A stretch of 37,003 nucleotides of DNA from Candidatus Binatota bacterium (lineage in GTDB: Bacteria > Desulfobacterota > Binatia > UBA1149 > CAITLU01), in NCBI GenBank assembly GCA_024276575.1, contig JAJRWY010000044.1, positions 1 to 37,003 on the forward strand, given 5' to 3'. The notes under the pieces are model-generated. The model searched no databases, was not told where the DNA came from, and saw only the letters and a list, made by a program, of their open reading frames with translations. Of this stretch, positions 1 to 8,674 are shown one piece after another; positions within the stretch are counted from its first letter, which is position 1, and each line of letters begins with the position of its first letter. A program made the translations under genes and the position numbers.

Positions 1-1228
1 ACTGCGTAGTAAAGGCCTTGGTACTGGCCACGCTAATCTCGGGACCGGCGTGGGTGTACAAGACCGCATCGGCTTTACGGGCGATACTCGAATCAACCAC
101 GTTGCAGATGGCCAAGACCGGAGATCCGCACTCCCGGGCCACTTCGAGCGCGGCCAAGGTATCGGCGGTCTCTCCCGACTGCGAGACTACCACCATCAGC
201 GTATCTCCGTTGAGGATCGGATCGCGATAACGAAACTCGCTGCCGTAGTCTACATCGGTGGGAAGACGGCTGACACGCTCACAGATGAACTTGCCGACCA
301 ATCCCGCGTGCCAGGCCGTACCACAAGCCACCACGCAAAGCCGCTTGATCCCCTGCAACCGGGGCCACAAGCCGTCGAGTTCCGGCAGCACCACGGTGCC
401 TGTGTCCTGGGAGATTCGCCCGCGCATGGTATCGATCAAAGCCTGCGGCTGTTCGTGTATCTCCTTGAGCAGGAAGTGCTTATAACCGCCTCGCTGAGCA
501 GTGACCGGGTCCCAGGCGATGCGCCGTGGCGCGCGCTCGAACTCTTTCCCGTCGAAGCTTCTCAGCGTCACCCGGTCGGCTGTTATCTCGGCCAGTTCCC
601 CATCTTCCAGAAACACCACATCGCGAGTGTAGTCGAGCAGCGCCGGAATGTCGGAAGCAATGAAGTTCTCGCCGTCGCCCAAACCCAAAACCACCGGCGT
701 CGCGTTCTTGGCCACCACCAAACGGCGCGGCTCGGCAGCCGACAACACTACGATGGCGAACGACCCACGCAGCCGCCTTATCGCCACGCGAGTGGCCTCG
801 GCAAGATCACTGCCGGCCTGTATCTCACGGTGTATGAGATGCGAGATAACCTCGGTATCGGTCTCCGACAACAACTCGTGCCCGGCAGCCGCCAGTTCCT
901 CGCGCAACTCCACGTAGTTCTCGATGATCCCGTTGTGAATCACCGCAACTTCATCGCCCGCCCGGTGCGGGTGGGCATTCATCTGCGACGGCCTACCGTG
1001 AGTGGCCCAACGCGTATGCCCGATGCCGATGGTACCTTGGTGCTGGTTTTCGCAGAGTTCGTTCTCGAGATTATCGAGCTTACCGACTTCGCGAGACAGG
1101 TGTAGGCCGTCCTCGTCGATAGTGGCAATACCGGCCGAGTCGTAACCGCGGTACTCGAGCTTACGCAAGCCGCTGAGCAGAATCCGGTCGGCGCGGCGCG
1201 CCCCCACATAACCTACGATACCGCACAT
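1..1228 (-). CDS. glmS: Glutamine--fructose-6-phosphate aminotransferase (isomerizing), C-terminus beyond window
   Basis: This enzyme makes glucosamine-6-phosphate from fructose-6-phosphate and glutamine, the first step of UDP-GlcNAc synthesis in the cytoplasm. The ORF is missing from the supplied track because it runs off the left edge. I read the minus frame from the ATG and found no stop. The N-terminus is MCGIVGYVG, so Cys2 is in place as the glutaminase nucleophile. The last visible residues, AGPEISVASTKAFTTQ, are the hallmark of the first sugar-isomerase (SIS) domain. About 409 of the usual ~610 residues are present. The start lies 5 bp after the glmU stop, so the two genes form an operon and supply the same pathway. 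Confidence 0.96.
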   Translation of the reverse strand, partial: MCGIVGYVGARRADRILLSGLRKLEYRGYDSAGIATIDEDGLHLSREVGKLDNLENELCENQHQGTIGIGHTRWATHGRPSQMNAHPHRAGDEVAVIHNGIIENYVELREELAAAGHELLSETDTEVISHLIHREIQAGSDLAEATRVAIRRLRGSFAIVVLSAAEPRRLVVAKNATPVVLGLGDGENFIASDIPALLDYTRDVVFLEDGELAEITADRVTLRSFDGKEFERAPRRIAWDPVTAQRGGYKHFLLKEIHEQPQALIDTMRGRISQDTGTVVLPELDGLWPRLQGIKRLCVVACGTAWHAGLVGKFICERVSRLPTDVDYGSEFRYRDPILNGDTLMVVVSQSGETADTLAALEVARECGSPVLAICNVVDSSIARKADAVLYTHAGPEISVASTKAFTTQ

Positions 1229-1233
1229 GGCTG

Positions 1234-2694
1234 CTAGCTCTTGGAGTCCGTAGCGCGCCCACTGCGCCGCTTGAAGGCGGCGACCCATCCTTCGCGTACC
1301 TTTTGGCGTTTGTCATTGAACGCCAACGCTCCGGCGGCCACATCCGAGGTAATCGTGGATCCCGCTGCAATGTATGCGTCGTCGCCGATTTTCACCGGCG
1401 CCACCAGTTGCGTGTCGCTACCGATCTGCACACGCTTGCCAATGCTACTTCGGTACTTTCTGACACCGTCATAGTTGCAGGTAATGGTACCGGCGCCGAT
1501 ATTGCTCCCCTCGCCAACTTCGGCATCTCCGATATAAGAAAGATGGTTAGCCTTGACGCCGCGCCGCAAGCGGCTCTTCTTCACTTCTACGAAGTTTCCT
1601 ACGTGCACGTCTTCATCGAGCCGCGCCTCCGGGCGCAGATGGGCATAGGGCCCTATGTTGACCCCGGAAGCGATGCGGGCGCTGTCCGCCACCACACCCC
1701 AGCGCACATGGACAGCACTGCCGACTACGGTGTCGCGCAGGTAGCTGCAACCGTCCAGAACACAGCCCTTGCCGATCCGCGTAGCCCCTTCCAGACGCAC
1801 GTTGGGACCGATCACGGTATCCCGCCCTATATGAACACCGGCCGATAAATAGGCGGCGCCGGGATCGAGAAAAGTCACTCCGCGATCCATCCACTTAGAC
1901 AGCAGGCGGTCTTGCGTGAGAGCCTCGGCAACCGCGAGATCGAAGCGCGAGTTTATGCCTATACCCTCGCCGGCATCATCGATCATCCGGCAATAGGCGG
2001 CATTGCGCGCCGAAGCCGCCTCGATGACATCGGTCAGGTAGTACTCGCCTTGCGCATTGTCGCGTCCGAGCCCCCTCAACGAGCGCCACAGAAAAGCCGC
2101 GTCGAAACAATAGATACCGCTGTTTACTTCGTCGATATGCTGTTGCGCCGGATCGGCATCGGCATCTTCGACAATGCGAAGCGCCGCCGAATCCGCGCTC
2201 CTCACGATGCGGCCGTAGCCACTGGGATCCTCGACCGTCATCGACAACACAGAGGCTAGAGCGCCACGTCTGCGATGCGCCGACAATAGCCCCCGCAGAG
2301 TCTTGGCACGCAGCAAGGGCACGTCCCCGCAAAGCACCAGAACCTCTCCGCGAAAGCCCCGCAAAGCCGAAGCCGCCTGCATTACGGCATGGCCGGTACC
2401 GAGTTGCGGCTCTTGTACCACGCAACGGGCCGAATCACCGACCACGCGCGAAACTTCACCACCTTGGTGGCCCACTACCACCACGATGCGCTCGGGCCGC
2501 AAAGTTCCGGCGGTATCGAGAACATGCAAGAGCATCGGCTTACCGGCCAGCTCGTGAAGAACCTTGGCCCGGTCCGATTTCATGCGAGTGCCGCGTCCTG
2601 CCGCCAGGACGACCACAGCCACCGCCTGCGTGCGCGCGGCCGCTTTTCGATTCGTCAGTATCTTGTTATCCACCGCTTTGCGCTTAACCCGCAT
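1234..2694 (-). CDS. glmU: Bifunctional UDP-N-acetylglucosamine pyrophosphorylase / glucosamine-1-phosphate N-acetyltransferase
   Basis: GlmU acetylates glucosamine-1-phosphate and then couples it to UTP, giving UDP-GlcNAc for peptidoglycan and LPS. The N-terminal nucleotidyltransferase domain has the signature LAAGRGTRMKS near residue 30. The C-terminal half is a left-handed beta-helix acetyltransferase, seen in KANHLSYIGDAEVG, GAGTITCNYDG and GSDTQLVAPV. The ORF track begins 30 codons further upstream, but that extension lies inside the preceding gene. I chose the internal ATG (MRVKRKAVDN), which overlaps the end of the preceding gene by 11 nt; a GTG seven codons later is also possible. The length of about 486 residues is slightly above the usual ~455. 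Confidence 0.95.
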   Translation of the reverse strand: MRVKRKAVDNKILTNRKAAARTQAVAVVVLAAGRGTRMKSDRAKVLHELAGKPMLLHVLDTAGTLRPERIVVVVGHQGGEVSRVVGDSARCVVQEPQLGTGHAVMQAASALRGFRGEVLVLCGDVPLLRAKTLRGLLSAHRRRGALASVLSMTVEDPSGYGRIVRSADSAALRIVEDADADPAQQHIDEVNSGIYCFDAAFLWRSLRGLGRDNAQGEYYLTDVIEAASARNAAYCRMIDDAGEGIGINSRFDLAVAEALTQDRLLSKWMDRGVTFLDPGAAYLSAGVHIGRDTVIGPNVRLEGATRIGKGCVLDGCSYLRDTVVGSAVHVRWGVVADSARIASGVNIGPYAHLRPEARLDEDVHVGNFVEVKKSRLRRGVKANHLSYIGDAEVGEGSNIGAGTITCNYDGVRKYRSSIGKRVQIGSDTQLVAPVKIGDDAYIAAGSTITSDVAAGALAFNDKRQKVREGWVAAFKRRSGRATDSKS

Positions 2695-3577
2695 CCGGGC
2701 TCGCCTCTGCTCCACTCGAAGGCTTCGCACCGAAGGGGTTCGACGGCGGCCTCCACAAAACCAGACCGCCGCTATCCTGGGCAATCACGAAAGCCCCACC
2801 GGGAAGCGGGCTAAAACCTTCCGGCATCACTGCCGGGATCCTCACCGAGTTGCGATAGGTACCGTCGCTGTCGGTCACATAGACCTTGCGCCACAAGGCC
2901 GAGGCAATGAGGAAACCGTCGATATCCGGTGCCCATACGATGGAGGAAAGCGGCGCCGGTGCAACCTCCTTGGCCGCAACAATCCTGGCACTCTGGAATT
3001 TCTCGTCGGAACTGCGCAGAGCCAGCGCCAACTCGAGCAGCACCGGCGGGTCGTACTGGTTCACGGCATAGAAACGGCCGCCTTCCGGGTGGCCTGCCAC
3101 AGGAACAAAGGTCAGTCCCTCGATGCCGTCTCCCCCGCGGCGAAGATAGTTGGGGTCACCTGCAAAGTTCCGGTCGATCGAGAATCGCCGTAGAATCTTG
3201 AAATCCTCCGCCGCTATTTCGAAAATTATTTCGTGGCCTTCACGAACCACGTACAAGTTGCCGCTCGAGGGGTCGTAAGTGATGCCCTCGAGATCCCCGC
3301 CCAGGTGTGCACTGCGCAGCAACTTCCCTTGCAGTGAGACTTCGCCGATATCACCTTCGTCGCCGACCACGAAGATCGTGCCGCGGGCCTCGTGAAAAAC
3401 CAGCCCCGAAGGTTCCTCGAAGGTTTCCAGCGGCCATTCCTGCGCATTTTGCTCGAAGACGGTAAAGGAGCTGAGCACTCCGACCAGGGGAATCAGCAAT
3501 GCAGATGCCAACCACAAGCCCCGGTGACGCCGGAACAAGTCGCGGACTACGATGCTGCCCAAAAAGCTTCCCTTCAT
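2684..3577 (-). CDS. Membrane-anchored SdiA-regulated-domain (YjiK-like) beta-propeller protein
   Basis: The predicted protein has about 297 residues. It starts MKGSFLGSIV, followed by one hydrophobic segment (GLWLASALLIPLVGVLSSF) that should act as a signal anchor, placing the rest in the periplasm. The body shows repeating propeller-blade motifs: PSGLVFHEARGTIFVVGDEG, LEGITYDPSSGNLYVVREG, DGIEGLTFVPV and PAVMPEGFSPLPGGAFVIA. This pattern matches the SdiA-regulated (PF06977-type) family, whose function is poorly known. I took the ATG just before the membrane segment, not the track's far-upstream start, because it leaves a 130-bp divergent intergenic region. The 3' end overlaps glmU, so co-transcription is likely. 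Confidence 0.75.
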   Translation of the reverse strand: MKGSFLGSIVVRDLFRRHRGLWLASALLIPLVGVLSSFTVFEQNAQEWPLETFEEPSGLVFHEARGTIFVVGDEGDIGEVSLQGKLLRSAHLGGDLEGITYDPSSGNLYVVREGHEIIFEIAAEDFKILRRFSIDRNFAGDPNYLRRGGDGIEGLTFVPVAGHPEGGRFYAVNQYDPPVLLELALALRSSDEKFQSARIVAAKEVAPAPLSSIVWAPDIDGFLIASALWRKVYVTDSDGTYRNSVRIPAVMPEGFSPLPGGAFVIAQDSGGLVLWRPPSNPFGAKPSSGAEASPDAG

Positions 3578-3707
3578 GTTCCGGCGAATCCGACAATTGT
3601 TGCGCAGCACGGGCCGATGCCCGAGAATGGCGCTGCTGACCGGCCTTATGCCGCTCCTGCACTTATACGCCATGTACCGGCTGCCTTTCAATGCGCAACG
3701 CACTCGA

Positions 3708-4346
3708 ATGCAAGCGACCAAGCGGGCCTGCCTGCTTATGGCGGCCTGTCTGTGCTGGCCTGGCACAGCTGCGTTATCCCGAGCGGCCGCAATCCCGGCG
3801 CCGGTCTCGGCGGCGCCAACTTCGCCGCTGTTGCTAGCAGCCGCCGGTGCCACCTCAGGCCAGAATCGTTCCCAGGAAGATTTGGAAACACACGAGTGGG
3901 GACCCGTTCAAGTGGTGGTCTACAAGTCCAAACGAAAACTCTTGGTCTACCGCTACGGAAAGTTCTTCAAGCAATATCCGATAGTGCTCGGATTCAAACC
4001 GGAAGGGCGCAAGCGCTTCGCCCACGACGCACGCACCCCCGAGGGCTACTACCACATTATCAACATCCGGCCGCATCCGCGCTGGCAATACTTTATCACC
4101 TTCAGTTACCCCAACGCCGAAGACCGGCGCCTCTACAACGAAGAGCTTGCGGCCGGACGCATACCTGAACTCGACGGCTCACCGCTATCGATCGGCGGCA
4201 GCGTCGGCATTCACGGCAGCGACAAACCCGACAAACAGGCAGCCGGAACCGACTGGACCAAAGGCTGCATCGCGATGAACAGCATCGACGTAATCGAGTT
4301 GCGCTCGCTGGTGAGCGTCGGCACCCCGGTCTGGGTCTTGGAGTAG
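3708..4346 (+). CDS. L,D-transpeptidase (YkuD domain), exported
   Basis: YkuD enzymes form 3-3 cross-links in peptidoglycan or attach proteins to it in the periplasm. The catalytic block reads GSVGIHGSDKPDK...TDWTKGCIAM: the HG motif followed by the (S/T)xGC nucleophile motif near the C-terminus, with the spacing typical of the family. The start MQATKRACLLMAACLCWPG gives a signal peptide, so I preferred it to the track start 52 codons upstream; ATGs at 3648 and 3672 are alternatives. From this start the protein has about 212 residues. It is divergent from the beta-propeller gene and near the amino-sugar genes, a setting consistent with cell-wall work. Confidence 0.9.
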   Translation: MQATKRACLLMAACLCWPGTAALSRAAAIPAPVSAAPTSPLLLAAAGATSGQNRSQEDLETHEWGPVQVVVYKSKRKLLVYRYGKFFKQYPIVLGFKPEGRKRFAHDARTPEGYYHIINIRPHPRWQYFITFSYPNAEDRRLYNEELAAGRIPELDGSPLSIGGSVGIHGSDKPDKQAAGTDWTKGCIAMNSIDVIELRSLVSVGTPVWVLE

Positions 4347-4598
4347 CGGCCGATCGCAGCCAAAGCGCCCGATCGCAGCCAATAGCGGTCCCGTGGGATC
4401 CGGGAATTGCGGGGCAGCAATCCGTAGAAGTAGCGCCTAGCTCCCAGGCCTTCCCGGACAGCCTCTATCGTGCAACGCTCCGCTACGAATCCCGATCGCC
4501 CGCCGACCCAGCGAAAGAAACTCCTAGCCCGCGCCACCTTGAACGATCCGCACGGTCCGCCCCCTCGCCACCAACCCCTCGCCACCACACAGAAACTC
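4347..4598. other. Intergenic stretch between convergent genes
   Basis: This stretch holds no recognisable gene. It carries one copy of a 29-nt sequence that recurs at the 3' end of the neighbouring minus-strand gene (listed separately), plus short CCCCTCGCCACCA-like reiterations near 4560-4590. Confidence 0.6.
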
Positions 4599-4619
4599 CT
4601 AGCCCGCGCCGCCTTGAAC
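4516..4619. repeat. 29-nt direct repeat pair, 75-nt period
   Basis: The sequence AGAAACTCCTAGCCCGCGCC(A/G)CCTTGAAC occurs at 4516-4544 and 4591-4619 with one mismatch. The second copy encodes the C-terminus and stop of the phosphatase-fold gene. The first lies just downstream of it, as if the 3' end had been duplicated. Confidence 0.85.
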
Positions 4620-5099
4620 TAGATTACGCAGTACTTCCGGAATCAGCGGGCGCAACTGTTCGAGATAATCGACAGCAGATGCCTGCCGGTCGTCCAGAGC
4701 CGGACACTCTTCTCCGAGCAGTTCCGGCAGTAGCAGCACGATCTTGCCCCGGGCAACCGGGTGAGAGAGAAGCAGGCGGGCACAATCTTCGTCGTCGCTG
4801 ACGACGAGGTCGCAGTCCAGGGACCAATCACCGCACTTAGACAATTCCGGACACGATTCCGGAATCCCACTGAACCCCTCGGATTCCAGTAAGCGGGGTA
4901 CTTCGGGGGATACCTGTCCGGCACCGCGACCACTGCCACAGAGCCGAAGGGTGAGGCGTTCCGACCAGCCGCGCGAAGCCGAGCAGTCCGCGAGCATCGC
5001 AAAGAACAGCACCGAACGGTCCGGACTTTGTGCACCGACGAGCAGAACCTTCTTGGCAAGAGTAGTTTGCTTCACTGTTCCTCGCGAAATGAGCCCCAT
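4599..5099 (-). CDS. Low-molecular-weight phosphatase/arsenate-reductase-fold protein lacking the catalytic cysteine
   Basis: The N-terminal pattern KKVLLVGAQSPDRSVLFFAML lines up with the LMW-PTPase/ArsC P-loop C-x5-R-S. Residue 22 is Gly where the nucleophilic Cys belongs, while Arg28-Ser29 are kept. The rest also follows the fold: a region like VSPEVPRLLESEGFSGIPE (compare 'S..a..vl.e.GiD.s.h.S'), then DLVVSDDEDCARLL, then a C-terminal helix (DYLEQLRPLIPEVLRNL). The length of 166 residues is normal for the family. With no nucleophile it is unlikely to be a phosphatase and might be a binding or regulatory homologue. The family call rests on pattern only, so confidence is moderate. Confidence 0.5.
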   Translation of the reverse strand: MGLISRGTVKQTTLAKKVLLVGAQSPDRSVLFFAMLADCSASRGWSERLTLRLCGSGRGAGQVSPEVPRLLESEGFSGIPESCPELSKCGDWSLDCDLVVSDDEDCARLLLSHPVARGKIVLLLPELLGEECPALDDRQASAVDYLEQLRPLIPEVLRNLVQGGAG

Positions 5100-5123
5100 T
5101 CAAGGAGTATGGCGCGGCTTCGC

Positions 5124-5160
5124 GGCTTCACGCGGCCGGATCATCCGGCCGCGTGAAGCC
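5124..5160. terminator. Perfect 37-bp palindrome between thiolase and phosphatase-fold gene
   Basis: The arms GGCTTCACGCGGCCGGAT and ATCCGGCCGCGTGAAGCC are exact reverse complements around a single central base, giving a 17-18 bp GC-rich stem. It sits 22 nt beyond the thiolase stop and 24 nt before the next minus-strand start. No T-run follows on either strand, so it is not a textbook intrinsic terminator. It could act as a transcription or mRNA-stability barrier, or as a protein-binding palindrome. Confidence 0.6.
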
Positions 5161-5182
5161 ATACCACACGATCCGCTGGAAC

Positions 5183-6366
5183 CTAGCAGGCTTCAAACAG
5201 TGCGGCCATGCCTTGGCCGCCGCCAATGCACATGGTCACGATACCGTAACGCTTCTTCTGGCGCCGCAATTCATAGAGCAAATGTCCAACCATACGGGAG
5301 CCGGTCATGCCGTAGGGATGGCCGATCGCGATCGCGCCGCCGTTGGGGTTTATCTGCTCGTCGCTGATGCCGAGTTCACGCATGCAATAGAGCAGTTGAA
5401 CGGCGAAAGCCTCATTGAGTTCCACGATGTCGATGTCTTCAATCTTCAAACCATGGCGCTTGAGCAGCTTCGGCACCGCAAAAACCGGCCCTATTCCCAT
5501 CTCCTCAGGACGGCAGCCGGCTACGGCGAATCCGCGGTAGACACCGAGCGGCTCGATACCGAGTTCTTTGGCGCGCCCGGCTTCCATCAGCACGGTGGCC
5601 GACGCCCCATCGCTCATCTGGCTGGCATTGCCGGCGGTAACCGTCCAACCCTCCGGTTTGAACACCGGAGGAAGCGAGGCAAGCCCCTCGAGCGTGGTCT
5701 GGGGCCGGTTGCACTCGTCACGTTCGACTACGGTCTCGACCATCGAGACATTGCCTTCCTTGTCCTTTTCGCCCATTGCACTGTCATCGGCACGATCTCG
5801 TCGGCGAACAAACCGGCTTCCTGTGCTGCGGCGGTGCGCTGCTGGCTGCGAAGCGCAAAAGCATCCTGGTCCTCGCGGCTGATATTGTAGCGCTCGGCCA
5901 CGACCTCGGCGGTCTCTCCCATGCCCATGTACACGCCTGGCCAAGTCTCCATTAGAGCCATGTTGATCATCCCATCGGCATTGGCCTTGCCCTGGCCCAT
6001 GGTAATGCTTTCGGTACCCGCACCGATCGCGGCCGTGGCACCTTCGGCAATAATCTGATGGGCGGCCATCGCAATCGCCTGCAGCCCCGAGGAGCAGAAG
6101 CGATTGACGGTAGTGGCGGCCACGGTCTCCGGAAAGCCCGCTCTGAGCGTGGCAATGCGTGCTACGTTCATCCCCTGGGCCCCCTCGGGGAAACCGCAAC
6201 CACAGATAACATCTTCGATTTCAGCCTTATCCAGCTTCGGGACTTGGTCCAAAGCCGCGCTCAGCACATGCGCGCAAAAATCGTCGGGACGCGTATTGTT
6301 GAAGGAACCACGGTAGGACTTGGCCAAACCCGTTCGTTTACTAGCTACGACTACAGCTTCTCTCAT
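5183..6366 (-). pseudogene. Acetyl-CoA C-acyltransferase (thiolase), disrupted by a 1-nt frameshift
   Basis: Thiolases cleave 3-ketoacyl-CoA or condense acetyl-CoA. The first part (MREAVVVASKRTGL...NRFCSSGLQAIAMAA, carrying the nucleophilic Cys, ...GLFADEIVPMTVQ) is in one minus frame. The second part (MGEKDKEGNVSMVETVVERDE...ELNEAFA...GGAIAIGHPYGMTGSRM...TMCIGGGQG, with the catalytic His and Cys blocks) is in another. The join falls near 5773-5780 and needs one added base. Both halves are complete and conserved, so this is either a recent loss or a sequencing/assembly error. The restored protein would have about 394 residues, normal for the family. Both parts appear in the ORF track only as separate pieces inside longer ORFs. 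Confidence 0.9.
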
Positions 6367-6607
6367 GAAGACAACTCCTGCTGATCCGGTTGATAATACG
6401 TCGCCGGCGCCGCAGACGGGCACCGAAACGGCGAAAGAACCTACGGCAAACTGCGTCACGATGTAAACGCCGTGGGCAGAGCGCGATCCTTGGCGGGCAC
6501 TGTGTCCTTCACACGTCTGCGGCCACAAAGACTTGGTCGGCCTAATCCCGGGGTGGCCGCCGCAGCAGGTGTTCGATTAGCGCTCCCATACCCGTTATAG
6601 ATTCGGC

Positions 6608-7825
6608 ATGTATCGCAAGCTCGCGATTATCCTGGTCAGCGGCCGCAGCGCTTTGTTGCGTGTGGGCGGTGTACCCTCGGTAGCACGGCATGAGGCTGCG
6701 GTTCGCCGCTTGGGAATGGACCCCTTGGTCGTGTACCCCGACCGCCGCCGTGCCCTTGGAGCTGAAGCTGCGGGCTACCTCAGCAGTGGCACGCCTTGCA
6801 TCGCGGCCTCTGATCTCAGCGGCCGGGCCGGTGGCCCCGACGATACGGTTCTGGTCTTAGCGGCGGACTGGTACTTGTCTTTCCGCTCACTCGAAGCCTT
6901 CTGCGCAGCCGGAGAGGATGCAGCGCGGGCGAGGGTAGCCAGCGGAGAGCTGGCGTCGGTGCCGATGGCACGGTTAAGGGTCTCCAAACTGGAATCCTTG
7001 CTGCCCCACCTTGCCGAGCGTCCCGTGGGCGCCTTGATAGGCCGCAGCGGCAGTGACGGCGACGCCGTTTTCGAGTTGGCCAGCTCTGACCAGCAGCGGC
7101 TGAGTGACAACGTCTCCTTACGGCATGCGGAGGACAAGCTGTTTACCCCTACGCTCGGCCCGAACTCCGGCCTCAGTGCCGGACGCATCAAGCGTGCGCT
7201 CGCCGCCCCCCTGGTCCGTGCTTGCGCTCGAGTTGCGATGGGGCCGCTCCAAGTCTCGGCCATGAAGCTTCTCACCGGGTTTTACGCGGCGTACGTCCTG
7301 GCCAAACCTGGGTATGAGAACGCCATCGCCGGGGCGGTTCTATTCTTCGGCACACGGGTGCTCGATGGAGTTGCGGCCACACGCGCACGCGCGTCGTTGC
7401 GTGACAGCGCCCGCCGGCAGCGCTTCGATTTCGTGGGCGATGTCGCGGTTTTGCTCGCGGTTCTGTTGGGGGTTGGGCTCCACTGCAGCGCCGAGTCCGC
7501 TCTGCCAGGCCAGGCCACGCCGGCAGTGCTGGTCGCCCTTGCGAGTTCGGGCGTCGTAATCGGAAGCAGCATGGTTTACAAAGCGATATTCCCCAGCACG
7601 GCAGACGCGCTTTCGCCGGCCACGCATCCCGGTGGCGGTACGGCCTCGGCCCCACCTACACCCCGGCTGCTGCATCGTGACGGAGCAGCCTACGGCCTGC
7701 TGCTTGCGGCCGTGTTGGGCCGCCTGGACCTGTTCTTATGGTCGGCGGCCCTGGCCTCCCACCTCTTTTACATTTTATGGATGGCTCAGCGCGGACGTTC
7801 GGTAGCGCTGAAACCCTCGACCTGA
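6608..7825 (+). CDS. Nucleotidyltransferase-like / CDP-alcohol phosphatidyltransferase-like fusion protein
   Basis: The N-terminal ~190 residues begin LAIILVSGRSALLRVGGVPSVARHEAAVRRLGMDPLVVYPD. This resembles a sugar-phosphate nucleotidyltransferase core in which the GxGxR loop has decayed. The C-terminal ~190 residues are hydrophobic and contain LDGVAATRARASLRDSARRQRFDFVGDVAVLL, a degenerate CDP-alcohol phosphatidyltransferase motif: DG and the final D-x3-D are kept, the first Asp is not. Several membrane spans follow. The layout recalls fused cytidylyltransferase/phosphatidyltransferase enzymes such as those of inositol-phosphate lipid or solute synthesis. The substrate is unknown. The gene is followed after 120 bp by ccmA. 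Confidence 0.5.
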   Translation: MYRKLAIILVSGRSALLRVGGVPSVARHEAAVRRLGMDPLVVYPDRRRALGAEAAGYLSSGTPCIAASDLSGRAGGPDDTVLVLAADWYLSFRSLEAFCAAGEDAARARVASGELASVPMARLRVSKLESLLPHLAERPVGALIGRSGSDGDAVFELASSDQQRLSDNVSLRHAEDKLFTPTLGPNSGLSAGRIKRALAAPLVRACARVAMGPLQVSAMKLLTGFYAAYVLAKPGYENAIAGAVLFFGTRVLDGVAATRARASLRDSARRQRFDFVGDVAVLLAVLLGVGLHCSAESALPGQATPAVLVALASSGVVIGSSMVYKAIFPSTADALSPATHPGGGTASAPPTPRLLHRDGAAYGLLLAAVLGRLDLFLWSAALASHLFYILWMAQRGRSVALKPST

Positions 7826-7945
7826 CTTACGCAAGGCCTGGAGAGCCGCCACCGTGAACCGCAACTCGACTTCAAAGCGTGATTTCTCGAGACAAACTGC
7901 TTGCAGCAATCGCGGTTTAGAGAATCAACCGGCCAGAGAAACAGC

Positions 7946-8668
7946 TTGAACGGGAACGAGACCACAGCCGCTGTGGCAGTCAAGGCCTGCGGTGTCGAGC
8001 GGCGTTTCAGCCACATGAGAGTGCTGCGCGGTCTGGACTTGGAACTCGAACGTGGACGTACGCTCTCCATCTTCGGCTCCAACGGGGCCGGCAAGACCAC
8101 TTTCCTCAACATCCTGGCCGGCTTGCTCCGGCCCGACCGCGGCAGTGTCGAACTCTTCGGAGAAACACTGCCGGGTTCGGCCGAACTGCGACGGCGTATA
8201 GGGGTGGTCGGCCACGAAGCCTTCGTGTACGGGGACATGAGCGCCTACGAGAACCTCGAATACTATTCACGCCTCTACAAAGTGGAGAAGACCGGCCGTG
8301 TGGAAGCGATTCTCGATGAAGTCGGGCTACGGGCGGCCGCGAAACGGCCCGCGCGTACTTACTCCAGGGGTATGCTGCAGCGCCTCGCGCTGGCCAGAGC
8401 GGTGCTCCACGAACCCGAATTACTATTGCTCGACGAACCTTTTACCGGCCTCGATCCCGTCGGCGCGCGGCTGCTTTCCACGCTGATAGGGGGCCTGCAC
8501 GAGCAGGGAGTCACCATCATACTGACCGTCCACGATTTCGAACGCGGCCTCGAAGTAGCCGACGACGTGGTAGTGCTACATCGCGGCCGCGTCGGTTGGC
8601 GCTCGGCGCAAGAGCTTCCCGACACGGCGCAGATGTCGGAGATTTACGAAAGCACGGTCGGCGCTTAG
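7946..8668 (+). CDS. ccmA: Haem exporter ABC ATP-binding protein CcmA-like
   Basis: CcmA powers the CcmABCD complex, which handles haem for cytochrome c maturation. The ATPase motifs are all visible: Walker A GSNGAGKTT, signature YSRGMLQRLALARA, Walker B LLLLDEPFTGLDP, and the switch His in LTVHDFERGLE. The track start at 7901 is a TTG; I prefer the TTG at 7946, preceded by AGAGAAA, but neither is strong and the true start is uncertain. ccmB follows 6 bp after the stop. An ABC-ATPase of this size next to CcmB and CcmC is most simply CcmA, though similar ATPases serve other exporters. Confidence 0.85.
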   Translation: MNGNETTAAVAVKACGVERRFSHMRVLRGLDLELERGRTLSIFGSNGAGKTTFLNILAGLLRPDRGSVELFGETLPGSAELRRRIGVVGHEAFVYGDMSAYENLEYYSRLYKVEKTGRVEAILDEVGLRAAAKRPARTYSRGMLQRLALARAVLHEPELLLLDEPFTGLDPVGARLLSTLIGGLHEQGVTIILTVHDFERGLEVADDVVVLHRGRVGWRSAQELPDTAQMSEIYESTVGA

Positions 8669-8674
8669 GGACCT

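Noticed and set aside
50-1105. 351-aa plus-strand ORF
   Set aside because: It is antisense to glmS, which is fully open on the minus strand with clear GlmS motifs; the plus ORF has no recognisable domain.
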